This document shows positions 54,000 through 63,212 of a DNA stretch of 64,000 bases, piece after piece. Below the pieces are notes generated by a model. The model was given only the letters and a program-made list of their open reading frames with translations, ran no database searches and was not told where the DNA came from. The first letter of the stretch is position 1, and each line of letters opens with the position of its first letter. The translations under genes and the position numbers were made by a program. This DNA comes from Pseudoalteromonas sp. T1lg75 (GTDB taxonomy: Bacteria; Pseudomonadota; Gammaproteobacteria; Enterobacterales; Alteromonadaceae). The DNA lies in NCBI RefSeq assembly GCF_002964705.1, contig NZ_PQCD01000033.1, positions 55,747 through 119,746 of the forward strand, written 5' to 3'.

Positions 54000-55706
54000 G
54001 CTAAACAGGGCGACCAAAATAAGGCTTACCAGTAACCAAAAGCCAGAGACAAGCTGCCAAAAACGCAGTTTGCTTTGGCTTTCATTTATTTTCGGATGCT
54101 CGTCAAAAAAGGCTGGGTTAGGCTCAAGCAAATCCGCCATTAAATCATCAAGACGTTGATAGCGCTCTTCAAGGTTGATTTTTACGCCTTTCTCTAGCGC
54201 CTTGTCGAACCAAAATGGAATCACGGGATTATAGCGGTTGGCGGGAATATAATGGAGGCGATCAAACTCAAAGCGCGAGTTACATTGTTCTATGCGGCTG
54301 CCATAGGGGAGTTTACCGGTGAAGGCTTCATAGACTATGGTAGCTAGCGCATAGATATCTCCCTGGATGGTTGAATTTTTACCAAAAAGATACTGCGGAT
54401 CCGAGTAACTGGCTGTGCCCAGTACCCCATGATGTTGCAGGGGGGTGGCTATTTCAGCAATACCGGCGATGAAAACAGAGCCAAAATCAACGATCTTGGC
54501 GCTGCCGTCATGGCTAACCATGATATTCCCGGGTTTTAAGTCCTGGTGAATGGTTTCTTTACCATGAAACGCCTTGAGTCCTTCGGCGATTTGGCTGATC
54601 ACCGCCATAATTTGCTTTGGGGTGGGCTTGGTTTGCGCCAGCCATTGGTCAAGTGAGCAGCCATCGATGTATTCCATGAGATAATACAAGCAGGTGCGAG
54701 GGCGTGGCTGGCAGATCACTTTAACCACGTGTGGACTATCAATGCGCTTGCCAATCCACTCTTCTTGAATAAAACGCTCTATATAGTTGCTGTCGTCACA
54801 GTAATTTACCGAGGGGGTTTTCATTACATAGCGGCGCTGGCTTTGCTCGTCACTGACCAAATATATCTGGCTGCGACTTGACGCGAACAATTCTTTATCG
54901 ATGCGATAGCCATCCAGCTTCATGCCCACTTCTAGCTCAGGTGGGAAGGGCAGTTGCGTGAGCTCTTGATTGTAATCATTGAGGCTTTTATCCGGCAGTA
55001 AATCGATACGGACCGCAACCGCACTGAGGTTATCATCACTGTTATGTTCTTTGGCTAAGGTAACCAGGCGTTGCGCAGCGTCATCAAAGGTTACTTTGCT
55101 GAGTTCGTGTATCAGCATGGGTTCTGGCACAAAATCATGGACCCCATCCGAGGTTAACAACAAGATGTCGCCTTGCTTCAGTGTGTGTGTCGTAAAGTCG
55201 ATATGCAGGTTGTTATCCATACCCACGGCACGTGCTAAGGTTGCTTTATCGCCCGTTTGGGCGATGTGATCGCGGCTCAGTTGCTGCAAGTGTTTATCGC
55301 GCAGAAGATAAACACGCGAGTCTCCAACATGAAAGAGGTGCAGCGTGTGCGACTTAATGACGATACCACTGAAGGTCGTCAAGAAGCCTTTCAGCTCGGT
55401 GTGGTACGCGTGGCTTTTTTTAAAAAGCTGAAGGTTAATCGTGGTCAGTACTTTTTGCACACTGTGTGCCACTGACCAGGTCTCGGGGGTTTGGGAATAT
55501 TCTTCAATAAAGTGCTTACAAGCATAATGGCTGGCTTCCTTGCCGGCCTCGGCACTACTGACGCCGTCAGCTACACAGGCAATGACGCCCTTGTGAGTCA
55601 GGGTATGGCCATCTGGAACATAGGCAGCAATGGCATCTTCGTTAAGAGCCTTAACGCCTTGCTCAGTATGTTGGCTTATGGTGACCTGTAGTTGTGTTAG
55701 TGACAT
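53991..55706 (-). CDS. Bifunctional PP2C phosphatase / Ser-Thr kinase fusion with C-terminal anchor
   Basis: 571 residues: PP2C-type phosphatase (about 1-240; acidic metal-site motifs CVADGVSS, HVGDSRVYLL, LLLTSDGVHDF), then a Hanks-type kinase (about 265-530; VMK lysine, catalytic HQDLKPGN near residue 387, VDFGS), then one membrane span near the end. Such fusions are often found beside nitrate transporters. Here the gene follows narK2 on the same strand with a 50-base gap. Target proteins are unknown. Confidence 0.9.
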   Translation of the reverse strand: MSLTQLQVTISQHTEQGVKALNEDAIAAYVPDGHTLTHKGVIACVADGVSSAEAGKEASHYACKHFIEEYSQTPETWSVAHSVQKVLTTINLQLFKKSHAYHTELKGFLTTFSGIVIKSHTLHLFHVGDSRVYLLRDKHLQQLSRDHIAQTGDKATLARAVGMDNNLHIDFTTHTLKQGDILLLTSDGVHDFVPEPMLIHELSKVTFDDAAQRLVTLAKEHNSDDNLSAVAVRIDLLPDKSLNDYNQELTQLPFPPELEVGMKLDGYRIDKELFASSRSQIYLVSDEQSQRRYVMKTPSVNYCDDSNYIERFIQEEWIGKRIDSPHVVKVICQPRPRTCLYYLMEYIDGCSLDQWLAQTKPTPKQIMAVISQIAEGLKAFHGKETIHQDLKPGNIMVSHDGSAKIVDFGSVFIAGIAEIATPLQHHGVLGTASYSDPQYLFGKNSTIQGDIYALATIVYEAFTGKLPYGSRIEQCNSRFEFDRLHYIPANRYNPVIPFWFDKALEKGVKINLEERYQRLDDLMADLLEPNPAFFDEHPKINESQSKLRFWQLVSGFWLLVSLILVALFSLA

Positions 55707-55756
55707 TGTGCCTTTCTCATGCCTTCATTGTGTTAAATTGTCGACTTTATAGGAGC

Positions 55757-57226
55757 CTATTCAACATTGATCAGGTGAACAGTTCCATCAGGCATGGTTT
55801 CTGCCATTTGTCCCTTAGGTTCATCTAACATCATCGCGATAAAGAAGCCAAACACTGCCGATGCCGCAATGACCAAGAAGAAGGTGCTGTAGTCAACAAA
55901 AGACAAAATGGTCAGGTAGGTGACCCCACCAACATTACCATAAGCCCCTGCCATTCCAGCAATTTGTCCGGTCATCCGGCGTTTAATCAAGGGCACAATA
56001 GCAAATACCGCACCCTCACCGGCTTGAACGAAGAACGAACAGGCCATGGTTGCGAGCACCGCTAGTGGAATGGCCCAAGAACTATCAACGGTACTGAGAA
56101 TGTAGTAACCCAGCGCTAACCCTGCGATCAGGAACATTAAGCTCTTACGGCGACCTAGCTTGTCTGAGAACCAACCTCCGGTCGGGCGTGATACTAAGTT
56201 CATAAATGCAAAACCAGAGGCAAGCAGGCCCGCTTTCACCGGATCAAGGCCCTCGAAGGTCTCGATAAAGAATAGCGGTAACATTGATACTACTGCCAAC
56301 TCTGAACCAAAGGTAATAAAGTAAGAGACATCTAATATAGCGACCTGCTTGAAGCTGTACTTTTCTAGTTCTGGTACGCCGGCTTGGAGGTGTTCCTTGT
56401 TGACCTGCCAAATCGCTCTAAATTGAATGAAAAATAGCACGGCTAACACAGCCCACAACATGTACATTGTTTCGCTTGATAACAACTTCACACCCGCAGG
56501 TGAGAGTTTCCAGCTTAGTACGGCAAGCGCAATGTACATGGGCACGTTCATCAAAATATAAAAGTAGAAATCTTTCCAGCTTGTGACTTCTAAGCCGCCC
56601 GCTTTTTTTGGTTTAAAATAAGTGGAGCCTTTAGGAGTGTTCTGAGCAACAAAGAAATAAAACACCCCATACAGACCCGCAATAGTGCCTATGCTTGCTA
56701 ATGCATAACGCCAGCCGTTATCACCACCGTAAAGCAGTGCGAGTGTGGGCAGCGTCATTGCGGCAGCGGCGGAGCCAAAGTTACCCCAGCCGCCGTAGAT
56801 GCCTTCGGCGACACCCACTTGCTTTGCTGGGAACCATTCACCGACCATACGAATGCCAATAACAAAGCCTGCGCCAACAAAGCCTAGCAGGAAGCGAAAC
56901 AGAGCCAGTTGTTCGAAGTTATCCGCAAAGGCAAAGCCAAAGCTAATGAACGAGGAAATGAGCAATAAACTAGAGAAGGTTTTTCGTGGTCCATACTTAT
57001 CGACTAATATCCCGATGACAATCCGTGCGGGAATGGTCAGGGCCACATTGAGAATTAATAAGGCTTTAATTTGCGCCGAACTTAAGTCCAATGCTTCTTT
57101 AATAGAAACCAGCAGCGGGGCATGGGAAAACCACAGCGCAAAGGTCAAAAAGAATGCAAACCAAGTTATATGTAATGTTTTTATTTTAGGGTCGCTAAAA
57201 TTAAGTAAGTTTATTCCGGTACTCAT
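55757..57226 (-). CDS. NarK/NasA-type nitrate/nitrite MFS transporter
   Basis: 489 residues with 12 predicted spans. NarK-family marks include [16 protein letters not shown] in TM2-TM3, [34 protein letters not shown] (nitrate-signature-like) and [16 protein letters not shown]. It resembles the assimilatory NasA/NRT2-like branch more than narK at 34.4 kb. GAGGTAAATT precedes the ATG. It probably forms an operon with the PP2C-kinase gene. Confidence 0.92.
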   Translation of the reverse strand: MSTGINLLNFSDPKIKTLHITWFAFFLTFALWFSHAPLLVSIKEALDLSSAQIKALLILNVALTIPARIVIGILVDKYGPRKTFSSLLLISSFISFGFAFADNFEQLALFRFLLGFVGAGFVIGIRMVGEWFPAKQVGVAEGIYGGWGNFGSAAAAMTLPTLALLYGGDNGWRYALASIGTIAGLYGVFYFFVAQNTPKGSTYFKPKKAGGLEVTSWKDFYFYILMNVPMYIALAVLSWKLSPAGVKLLSSETMYMLWAVLAVLFFIQFRAIWQVNKEHLQAGVPELEKYSFKQVAILDVSYFITFGSELAVVSMLPLFFIETFEGLDPVKAGLLASGFAFMNLVSRPTGGWFSDKLGRRKSLMFLIAGLALGYYILSTVDSSWAIPLAVLATMACSFFVQAGEGAVFAIVPLIKRRMTGQIAGMAGAYGNVGGVTYLTILSFVDYSTFFLVIAASAVFGFFIAMMLDEPKGQMAETMPDGTVHLINVE

Positions 57227-57286
57227 AATTTACCTCTAAACGTTATTTAACTGACATCAAGTGTGACCGTTACGGGCTTTAGTTAT

Positions 57287-57300
57287 TTGATGTAGGTCAA
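57287..57300 (+). promoter_or_regulatory. FNR-like box and promoter of the third NarK-like transporter
   Basis: TTGATGTAGGTCAA matches nine of ten defined positions. A TATAAA -10 at 57323-57328 is centred 32 bp downstream on the plus strand. No fitting -10 is seen towards the divergent narK2 gene. Confidence 0.78.
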
Positions 57301-57337
57301 GATGGAGAGTTTATAAACTTCTTATAAAACATATAGA

Positions 57338-57353
57338 TACCTACAATTAGGTA
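57338..57353. promoter_or_regulatory. NarL-type 7-2-7 site
   Basis: TACCTAC-AA-TTAGGTA, inverted heptamers with a 2-bp gap, just downstream of the predicted transcription start. A position like this would fit repression. Confidence 0.65.
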
Positions 57354-57502
57354 GTTCGTTTTTGTTTAGTGTTATGAAAAATAAGGTTATTTTTATTTCA
57401 CGGTGTTTTGTTTGCCGCGGCAGCTATTTGGGGGTAAAGACAAAACCGAGCTGCCTTGCTCAAATAGGCAATATCAGCTGCAAACACTAACCAGGAGAAA
57501 CT

Positions 57503-58750
57503 ATGAGCTTGTATCAAGCGAATCGTGCTCTGAGCATAGCGACATTGGTCTTTGCTTGTAACTTTGCCGTGTGGGTGGTGTTTGCTGCATTGGGAAACGA
57601 ACTGCGTCAAGCGTTAGGGTTGAGTGCAACCGAGTTTGGTCTGTTACTGGCGGCGCCATTGATAAGTGGCTCCGTATTGCGTTGGCCCGTAGGTTACTTG
57701 CTTGAACGGTTCAGTGCCCGGCGCCTGTGGTTAGTGCAAATGGCGCTACTGCTACCGGCGCTTATTGCACTCGATATGGTGAGCAGTTATGGCGGCTATC
57801 TCGCCGTGGGTTTATGGCTTGGCCTCGCAGGTTGCTCCTTTACCATCGGCCTCAGTTATGTGTCTCCGTGGTATGACAGTGCAAAACAAGGTACCGCGAT
57901 GGGCGTGTTTGGTGCTGGCAACGCGGGGGCGGCCGTTCCCTTGTTACTTTTTCCCTGGCTTTATGATTGGAGTCATGGCCAGTATCTAGGTTGGCTGATG
58001 TTGATTATCATATTGGTTGTTATGGTGCTCTTTAAATTTGCAGCACCTAAGTTGCCAGAGGCAATGAAGCTGCCCGCTATGGCACCATTAAAACCTTGGC
58101 GGGAGCGACGTCTTTGGCTGCACGGCCTGTATTACTACTTTGTGTTTGGCAGTTATCTGGCGCTGATAAACTGGCTGCCTCAGTATTTGATGAATGCCTA
58201 CGGGCACAGCGACAATACGGCGATGTTGATCACCGCCTTGTTTATTTTGAGCTCTTCAATGATGCGAGCATTGGGCGGCTGGTTTGCCGACTTGTACGGA
58301 GCCAAGGCGGTCAATTGGGGCGTGTTTTGGGTATGCTTAGTTTGTCTTTTCTTCCTTAGCTACCCACCAACTTCAATGACTATTCATGGTATCGATAAAG
58401 AAGTGAGTTTTCATATCGAGCTGCCATTTATCTTCTTTATTGCCTTGGTATTTATCATGGGTATAGCGCAAGGTTTTGGCCGCACCGCCATCTTTAAAGA
58501 TATTCGCCAGCATTATCCCCGTCAGCTTCCCAGTGCCAGTGGTTTCGTTGCTGCTATTGGTGCCTTGGGGGGGTCAAGCTTACTCATCCTATTCGGCATT
58601 GTCGAAGATCTGGTTGGAATCTACAGTGCCAGCTTTATGTTGCTCTACGGCGTGCTCGCGGCTTGCATGGTCGCCATGTATTTAGCGCAAGCGGGAGAGC
58701 TCAAGGCGCAAGCCTATAAGCAAGCCGTACAGGACAACTTTTTAAGGTAG
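57503..58750 (+). CDS. NarK1-like MFS transporter (third nitrate/nitrite transporter)
   Basis: 415 residues, about 12 spans. The family pattern LSATEFGLLLAAPLISGSVLRWPVGYLLERFSARR and GVFGAGNAGAAVPLLL resemble short NarK1-type nitrate/proton symporters. AGGAGAAACT precedes the ATG. An FNR-like box and NarL-type site lie 150-215 bp upstream, leaving a long leader. Convergent with moeB. Confidence 0.88.
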   Translation: MSLYQANRALSIATLVFACNFAVWVVFAALGNELRQALGLSATEFGLLLAAPLISGSVLRWPVGYLLERFSARRLWLVQMALLLPALIALDMVSSYGGYLAVGLWLGLAGCSFTIGLSYVSPWYDSAKQGTAMGVFGAGNAGAAVPLLLFPWLYDWSHGQYLGWLMLIIILVVMVLFKFAAPKLPEAMKLPAMAPLKPWRERRLWLHGLYYYFVFGSYLALINWLPQYLMNAYGHSDNTAMLITALFILSSSMMRALGGWFADLYGAKAVNWGVFWVCLVCLFFLSYPPTSMTIHGIDKEVSFHIELPFIFFIALVFIMGIAQGFGRTAIFKDIRQHYPRQLPSASGFVAAIGALGGSSLLILFGIVEDLVGIYSASFMLLYGVLAACMVAMYLAQAGELKAQAYKQAVQDNFLR

Positions 58751-58759
58751 CCGGCATTT

Positions 58760-58787
58760 GATAACCCCTTGTTAGTAAGGGGTTATC
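58760..58787. terminator. Perfect 11-bp hairpin between convergent genes
   Basis: GATAACCCCTT/AAGGGGTTATC with a 6-base loop. It overlaps the last codons of moeB. No T-tract. Confidence 0.6.
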
Positions 58788-59532
58788 CGTTGCACACTGG
58801 GCATTGTTGTTGAGCTGGGTATGAAAACTCACGACAGTCGCCGCTTAGACCATCAAACATCAATAAGCGACCGACGTAAGGTCGACCTATGCCGATGAGA
58901 ATTTTGATTGCTTCGAGTGCCTGGTAGGAGCCGATAATCCCTACTAGGGGGGCGATCACACCCGATTCAACACAGCTCAGGTTTTGTTCGCTGAACCTGT
59001 CGCTAAAACATTGATAGCAAGGGGTGCCGGGGGTATAGGTAAAGCTCGTCACTTGACCTTCGAAGCGGATAGCCGCGCCCGATACAAGGGGGGTTCTGCT
59101 TTTATAGCATGCGTGATTAATGGCTTGGCGAGTGGCTAGGTTATCGGTGCAATCTAGTACCAAATCATGTTCGGCAATACAGTGTGTAAGTTGTTCTTCG
59201 GTTAACTTCTCTGCTATTACATCGACGTGACAGGCACTGTTTTGCTGGGCGACAAAGCGGGCCGCACAGTGCGCCTTGCTCTGACCTACTTCATTTTCGG
59301 CGTAAATCACTTGTCGCTGCAGATTGGTGACTTCGATGGTATCGAAATCGACTAACGTCAGAGTGCCAATACCGGCGCTCGCAAGATAGGGAACACAGGC
59401 GCTGCCAAGCCCTCCTAAACCAATGACTAACACCTTACTGGCGAGCAGTTTTTCTTGTCCCTCATAGTCGACCTGCGGCAACAAAATATGGCGACAGTAA
59501 CGTAATGCCTGTGCATCGTTGAGTTCTTGCAT
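58783..59532 (-). CDS. moeB: Molybdopterin-synthase adenylyltransferase MoeB
   Basis: Activates the C-terminal Gly-Gly of MoaD by adenylation. 249 residues from the ATG at 59532, matching E. coli MoeB in length and start (MQELNDAQALRYCRHI). ATP-binding GLGGLGSA, catalytic-region LDCTDN, and zinc ligands in CYQC and CPVC are present. In-frame starts up to 59595 exist but lack homology. Separate from the moa operon but clearly its partner. Confidence 0.93.
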   Translation of the reverse strand: MQELNDAQALRYCRHILLPQVDYEGQEKLLASKVLVIGLGGLGSACVPYLASAGIGTLTLVDFDTIEVTNLQRQVIYAENEVGQSKAHCAARFVAQQNSACHVDVIAEKLTEEQLTHCIAEHDLVLDCTDNLATRQAINHACYKSRTPLVSGAAIRFEGQVTSFTYTPGTPCYQCFSDRFSEQNLSCVESGVIAPLVGIIGSYQALEAIKILIGIGRPYVGRLLMFDGLSGDCREFSYPAQQQCPVCNG

Positions 59533-59645
59533 CTTGGTTAACCCGGTACCTCTTAACATTCGCTTCTTTATATTATGTACGAGGTAGCGGGGCAATACCT
59601 CGCAGTGAGTAGCCGTAAAGCAGAGTCGGTATGTGCCTGAAAATA

Positions 59646-59659
59646 TTGATATTGATCAA
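59646..59659 (+). promoter_or_regulatory. Perfect FNR box upstream of the porin gene
   Basis: TTGATATTGATCAA matches every defined position. The best -10 at class II spacing is TAAGGT (59681-59686), which is weak. A hairpin-like GGTTCTGTCAGAACC follows at 59684-59698. Confidence 0.85.
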
Positions 59660-59713
59660 GTTAGCTTCGTTGTATGAGCGTAAGGTTCTGTCAGAACCAA
59701 AACAGGGGAACTA

Positions 59714-60901
59714 ATGATGAAAGCAAGCTACTGGACGACTTTAGGTATACTTGGGTTACTGACAACACCGATGGCGATGGCAGATGAGGCCGGCGGTATG
59801 GTGCAAGCGCTCAAAGAAGGGCAGGGCAGCCTGGATTTGCGTTACCGTTATGAGTTCGTTGATCAAGACGGCAAAGATAAACAGGCCAATGCCTCGACAC
59901 TCAGAACACGGTTGGGTTATCAATCTGGCGTTTGGCAAGGGTTTCAATTGCTGCTCGAAGTGGATGATGTGACCGCCTTAGGAAATGATAATTACAACAG
60001 TACGTTTAATCAGAAGTCGCAATACCCTGTTGTCGCTGATCCTCAAGGAACGGAAATCAACCGTGCACAACTTGCTTTTGCTCACGGAGGCTTTAAGAGC
60101 ACATTAGGTCGTCAACGTATTATCCGTGGCAACAGCCGATTCATTGGCAATGTTGGCTGGCGTCAAAATGAACAGACCTATGACGCCTTGAGTATGAGCT
60201 ATCAAGCCAGCGATAACCTGACTACCAGTTATGCCTATATATACAATGTTAATCGTATTTTTGGTCCCGATGGCGCTAAGGCCGACCTCGGTGGCGATTT
60301 ACACCTTTTAGATGTTAACTATGCGATCAATAAACAGCACAGTGTTCAGGGCTTTTACTATGACTTAGGCTTTGATAAGTCACAGATGGCCAGCCGTACC
60401 CTAGGCATTGACTATAGCGGCCAATTCGAGCAATTCGCACTTCACCTTGCGTATGCTTATCAAAGTGATGGCAGTGACAACCTTGATGACTTCAGTAATG
60501 ACTATATTGCCGCTGATGCAAGTTATCAGCTGGATAACATTAAGTTCACTGTCGGTGGGGAGCGTTTAAGCAGTGACAATGGGCTCGCTTTCCAAACGCC
60601 TCTGGCAACCCTGCATAAATTTAATGGTTTTGCCGATGTGTTTTTAACGACGCCCGCCGATGGTTTGGAAGATCTCTATGTGACCCTTGCCGGTAAAGTC
60701 GCGAACATCAAGCTTAGTGCCAGTTATCATGATTATAGCGCCAGCGAAACAAGCCAAAGCTATGGCAGTGAATTGAATGTGACGGCGGTTAAAGCGCTCG
60801 ATAAGACCTTTAAAGTGATAGGTAAATTGGCCACCTATGATGAAGATGGATACCAGAGCGATCGCACCAAAGTGTGGTTGATGATTCACGCTCAATTTTA
60901 A
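59714..60901 (+). CDS. Outer-membrane porin, alginate-export-like beta-barrel
   Basis: 395 residues with a signal peptide ending AMA-DEA. The mature protein shows alternating aromatic beta-strands, the early LDLRYRYEFVDQ strand, a GRQRIIRGNSRFIGNVGWRQNEQTYDA segment typical of Alginate_exp-type porins, and a terminal aromatic Phe. A perfect FNR box precedes it and it sits among nitrate and Moco genes, so it may be an anaerobic nitrate/nitrite porin; this role is inference. Confidence 0.85.
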   Translation: MMKASYWTTLGILGLLTTPMAMADEAGGMVQALKEGQGSLDLRYRYEFVDQDGKDKQANASTLRTRLGYQSGVWQGFQLLLEVDDVTALGNDNYNSTFNQKSQYPVVADPQGTEINRAQLAFAHGGFKSTLGRQRIIRGNSRFIGNVGWRQNEQTYDALSMSYQASDNLTTSYAYIYNVNRIFGPDGAKADLGGDLHLLDVNYAINKQHSVQGFYYDLGFDKSQMASRTLGIDYSGQFEQFALHLAYAYQSDGSDNLDDFSNDYIAADASYQLDNIKFTVGGERLSSDNGLAFQTPLATLHKFNGFADVFLTTPADGLEDLYVTLAGKVANIKLSASYHDYSASETSQSYGSELNVTAVKALDKTFKVIGKLATYDEDGYQSDRTKVWLMIHAQF

Positions 60902-60910
60902 TCCCCAGAC

Positions 60911-60944
60911 CGCCCGTCCTACCCCTAAGGGAGTAGGACGGGCG
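60911..60944 (+). terminator. Long hairpin after the porin gene
   Basis: 12-bp stem CGCCCGTCCTAC/GTAGGACGGGCG with an inner CCC/GGG, 10 bases after the stop. It lacks a T-tract but is the strongest local structure. Confidence 0.7.
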
Positions 60945-61016
60945 TATATCCCTACTCATCCAGTTGTATGGTTTATGTCCACGCTCTGCAATACCATGAG
61001 AACATAAATTAGAACA

Positions 61017-61134
61017 ACTCCGAAGCCTTAAAAGCCTTAGCCTTTAGGTATGGTTTTTTGGCCGTGACGCGAAGTTGATATTCGCGCACCGGGTTTAAAA
61101 AGAAATTTTTAAGCCTCCCGTATTTGGAAAGGTG
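61017..61134 (+). promoter_or_regulatory. Molybdenum-cofactor (Moco) riboswitch
   Basis: The leader of moaA carries the conserved blocks of the Moco RNA motif in order: ACTCCGAAGCC, CCTTTAGGTATGGTTTTTTG, GCCGTGACGC, a variable hairpin (GCGAAGTTGATATTCGC), and CCTCCCG-ATTTGGAAAGGTG. The AAGG of the last block is also the moaA ribosome-binding site, so ligand binding should block translation. Confidence 0.9.
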
Positions 61135-61140
61135 TTGCAC

Positions 61141-62112
61141 ATGCTACAAGACCCACAAGGGCGCACGTTTAGTTACTTGCGCCTATCGATCACTGACCTT
61201 TGTAATTACCGTTGTAATTACTGTTTGCCCGATGGCTTTGAATGCGAGGGTAAAGCGCATAGTTTATCCCTTGATAATATTGCGATCTTAGCCGAATCCT
61301 TTGCTCGTAACGGTATTCGAAAAATCCGCCTGACCGGTGGAGAACCCGCTTTACGAAGAGATTTAAGTGACATTATTGCTGTTCTTAAGCAAACCCCGGG
61401 AATCGAAAAAGTAGCGTTAACAACCAATGGCTATCAGCTCAGTCGTCATCTCTCTGCCTGGCAGCAAGCAGGATTGGATGCCATTAACATTAGCTGCGAC
61501 AGCCTTGATCCACGTATGCTTAAAGCCATCATCGGCCGCGATGCTCTGGATGACCTGCTTAGTGGTATCGACCAGGCAATAGAGTCGGGGATCGCCAGCG
61601 TTAAAGTAAACACCGTGTTGTTGCGCCAGTATAACTATGCGCAACTTGATGAACTTGTTGCCTGGGCCGCAGAGAAGCCGTTAACGTTACGTTTTATTGA
61701 GTTGATGCAAACGGCTGATAATGGTGATTACTTTCGTGCCAACCATGTCAGTGCCGAGCATGTTGCTCATCACCTTCACAGCAAAGGCTGGGTGGAAACC
61801 CTGCGCGAACGAAGCGCGGGCCCCGCGCGCGAATTTAGCCACCCTAATAAAGTCGGAAAGGTTGGGTTTATTGCCCCTTATAGCAAAGACTTTTGCAAAA
61901 GCTGCAATCGTTTGCGCATTTCATCACAAGCTAAACTACACCTGTGCTTATTTGGCGATGCGGGTTATGACCTAAGGCCTTATTTGCATGCCGACAAGCA
62001 AGCGTTACTTGATCAACAGGTCGCTGCACTGCTCACCCATAAGCCCGATGCGCATCATCTGCATGGGGGCAATTCGGGGGCGACCAAACACCTTGCCATG
62101 ATCGGAGGCTAG
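61141..62112 (+). CDS. moaA: GTP 3',8-cyclase MoaA
   Basis: Radical-SAM enzyme for the first Moco step. 323 residues from the ATG at 61141, eight bases after the AAGG inside the riboswitch. N-terminal cluster ligands C21, C25, C28 (CNYRCNYC); C-terminal cluster in FCKSCNRLRIS and HLCLFG; C-terminal Gly-Gly present. First gene of moaA-mobA-moaB-moaC-moaD-moaE. Confidence 0.96.
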   Translation: MLQDPQGRTFSYLRLSITDLCNYRCNYCLPDGFECEGKAHSLSLDNIAILAESFARNGIRKIRLTGGEPALRRDLSDIIAVLKQTPGIEKVALTTNGYQLSRHLSAWQQAGLDAINISCDSLDPRMLKAIIGRDALDDLLSGIDQAIESGIASVKVNTVLLRQYNYAQLDELVAWAAEKPLTLRFIELMQTADNGDYFRANHVSAEHVAHHLHSKGWVETLRERSAGPAREFSHPNKVGKVGFIAPYSKDFCKSCNRLRISSQAKLHLCLFGDAGYDLRPYLHADKQALLDQQVAALLTHKPDAHHLHGGNSGATKHLAMIGG

Positions 62113-62116
62113 CCAG

Positions 62117-62680
62117 ATGAAACACATTGGTATGGTACTGGCGGGGGGACAATCGTCGCGGATGGGCCGTGATAAAGCAGAATTGACGTGGCGCGGCGGC
62201 AGCTTATTAAACCACAGTCTAAAAACTCTCGCTCTCAGTCGTGCGCAAGAGTTGTGGGTGAGTCGTAATAAGGGCAAGGGTATTGTGGATGTCTATCCCA
62301 AACGAGGCCCTTTAGGCGGTATCCATGCCGTGAGTCGCGAAATACAGGGCAATGCTTGGCTGACAATTATTCCCGTCGATATGCCGTTACTCAACGATCG
62401 ACTTATCAGTAAATTACAGGCTTACAGTGAAGAACATGACCGAGCTGTGTGTTATGAACAATGCAATTTACCTTGTGTTATCCCGTTAACTCAAGACACC
62501 CGAGATTACCTCAATAAGCAATTGATGACCGGCCAAAACTGTTCCATCAAAGCCCTGCTTAATTATTTACAGGCGGCGCGTCTGCCGCTGCGAAACAAAG
62601 AATTTTTAATCAATACCAACACGCCGCAGCAATGGGCGCGGCTCAGCGAGAAGGAAGTAAGTTATGTCGCATTTGGCTGA
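62117..62680 (+). CDS. mobA: Molybdenum cofactor guanylyltransferase MobA
   Basis: Adds GMP to Mo-molybdopterin to give the bis-MGD cofactor that NarG uses. 187 residues. The nucleotide-binding LAGGQSSRMGRDKAEL lies at residues 8-23, followed by GPLGGIHA and VDMPLL. Starts four bases after moaA and overlaps moaB by 17 bases. Confidence 0.93.
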   Translation: MKHIGMVLAGGQSSRMGRDKAELTWRGGSLLNHSLKTLALSRAQELWVSRNKGKGIVDVYPKRGPLGGIHAVSREIQGNAWLTIIPVDMPLLNDRLISKLQAYSEEHDRAVCYEQCNLPCVIPLTQDTRDYLNKQLMTGQNCSIKALLNYLQAARLPLRNKEFLINTNTPQQWARLSEKEVSYVAFG

Positions 62681-63209
62681 AAAAGTATTTCAAGCTCTAA
62701 ATATTGCCGTGCTCACCGTTTCAGATACACGTGATGAGGCAACAGACACCTCTGGGCAGGCATTAGTTGATGGTTTGCTGGAAAGTGGCCACCACCTTGC
62801 CGATAAGGCCATTGTGAAGGATGACATCTATCAGATCCGAGCCTGTGTTTCTCAGTGGATTGCCAGCGATGATGTACAGGCTATTTTGGTGACTGGCGGT
62901 ACCGGATTTACTGCTCGTGATAATACCCCTGAGGCTTTAACGCCGCTATTTGATAAACAAGTGCCAGGCTTTGGTGAGGTCTTTCGCAGTATTTCTGAAA
63001 AGCATATTGGTACCTCAACGATTCAATCTCGTGCTGTGGCAGGCATGGCCAATGGCGTTGTTATGTTTGCCATGCCAGGCTCCACCAATGCATGTAAAAC
63101 AGCCTGGTATGAAGTGATTAAAGAACAATTGGATGCTCGTCATGGCCCCTGTAATTTTGTGCCTCACTTGAAAAAGAGTGCTGTGTTGCAATGCGTAAGT
63201 CGGGGGTAG
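62664..63209 (+). CDS. moaB: Molybdopterin adenylyltransferase-like MoaB
   Basis: 181 residues of the MoaB/Mog fold. TVSDTRDEATDTSGQAL near residues 19-35 and the TGGTGFTARDNTPEA nucleotide-binding loop near 75-90 are present; the FAMPGSTNACKTAW motif follows. Its role in bacteria with both MoaB and Mog is debated; here it may carry out molybdopterin adenylation, as no Mog gene is present in the window. Confidence 0.93.
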   Translation: MSHLAEKVFQALNIAVLTVSDTRDEATDTSGQALVDGLLESGHHLADKAIVKDDIYQIRACVSQWIASDDVQAILVTGGTGFTARDNTPEALTPLFDKQVPGFGEVFRSISEKHIGTSTIQSRAVAGMANGVVMFAMPGSTNACKTAWYEVIKEQLDARHGPCNFVPHLKKSAVLQCVSRG

Positions 63210-63212
63210 GTA

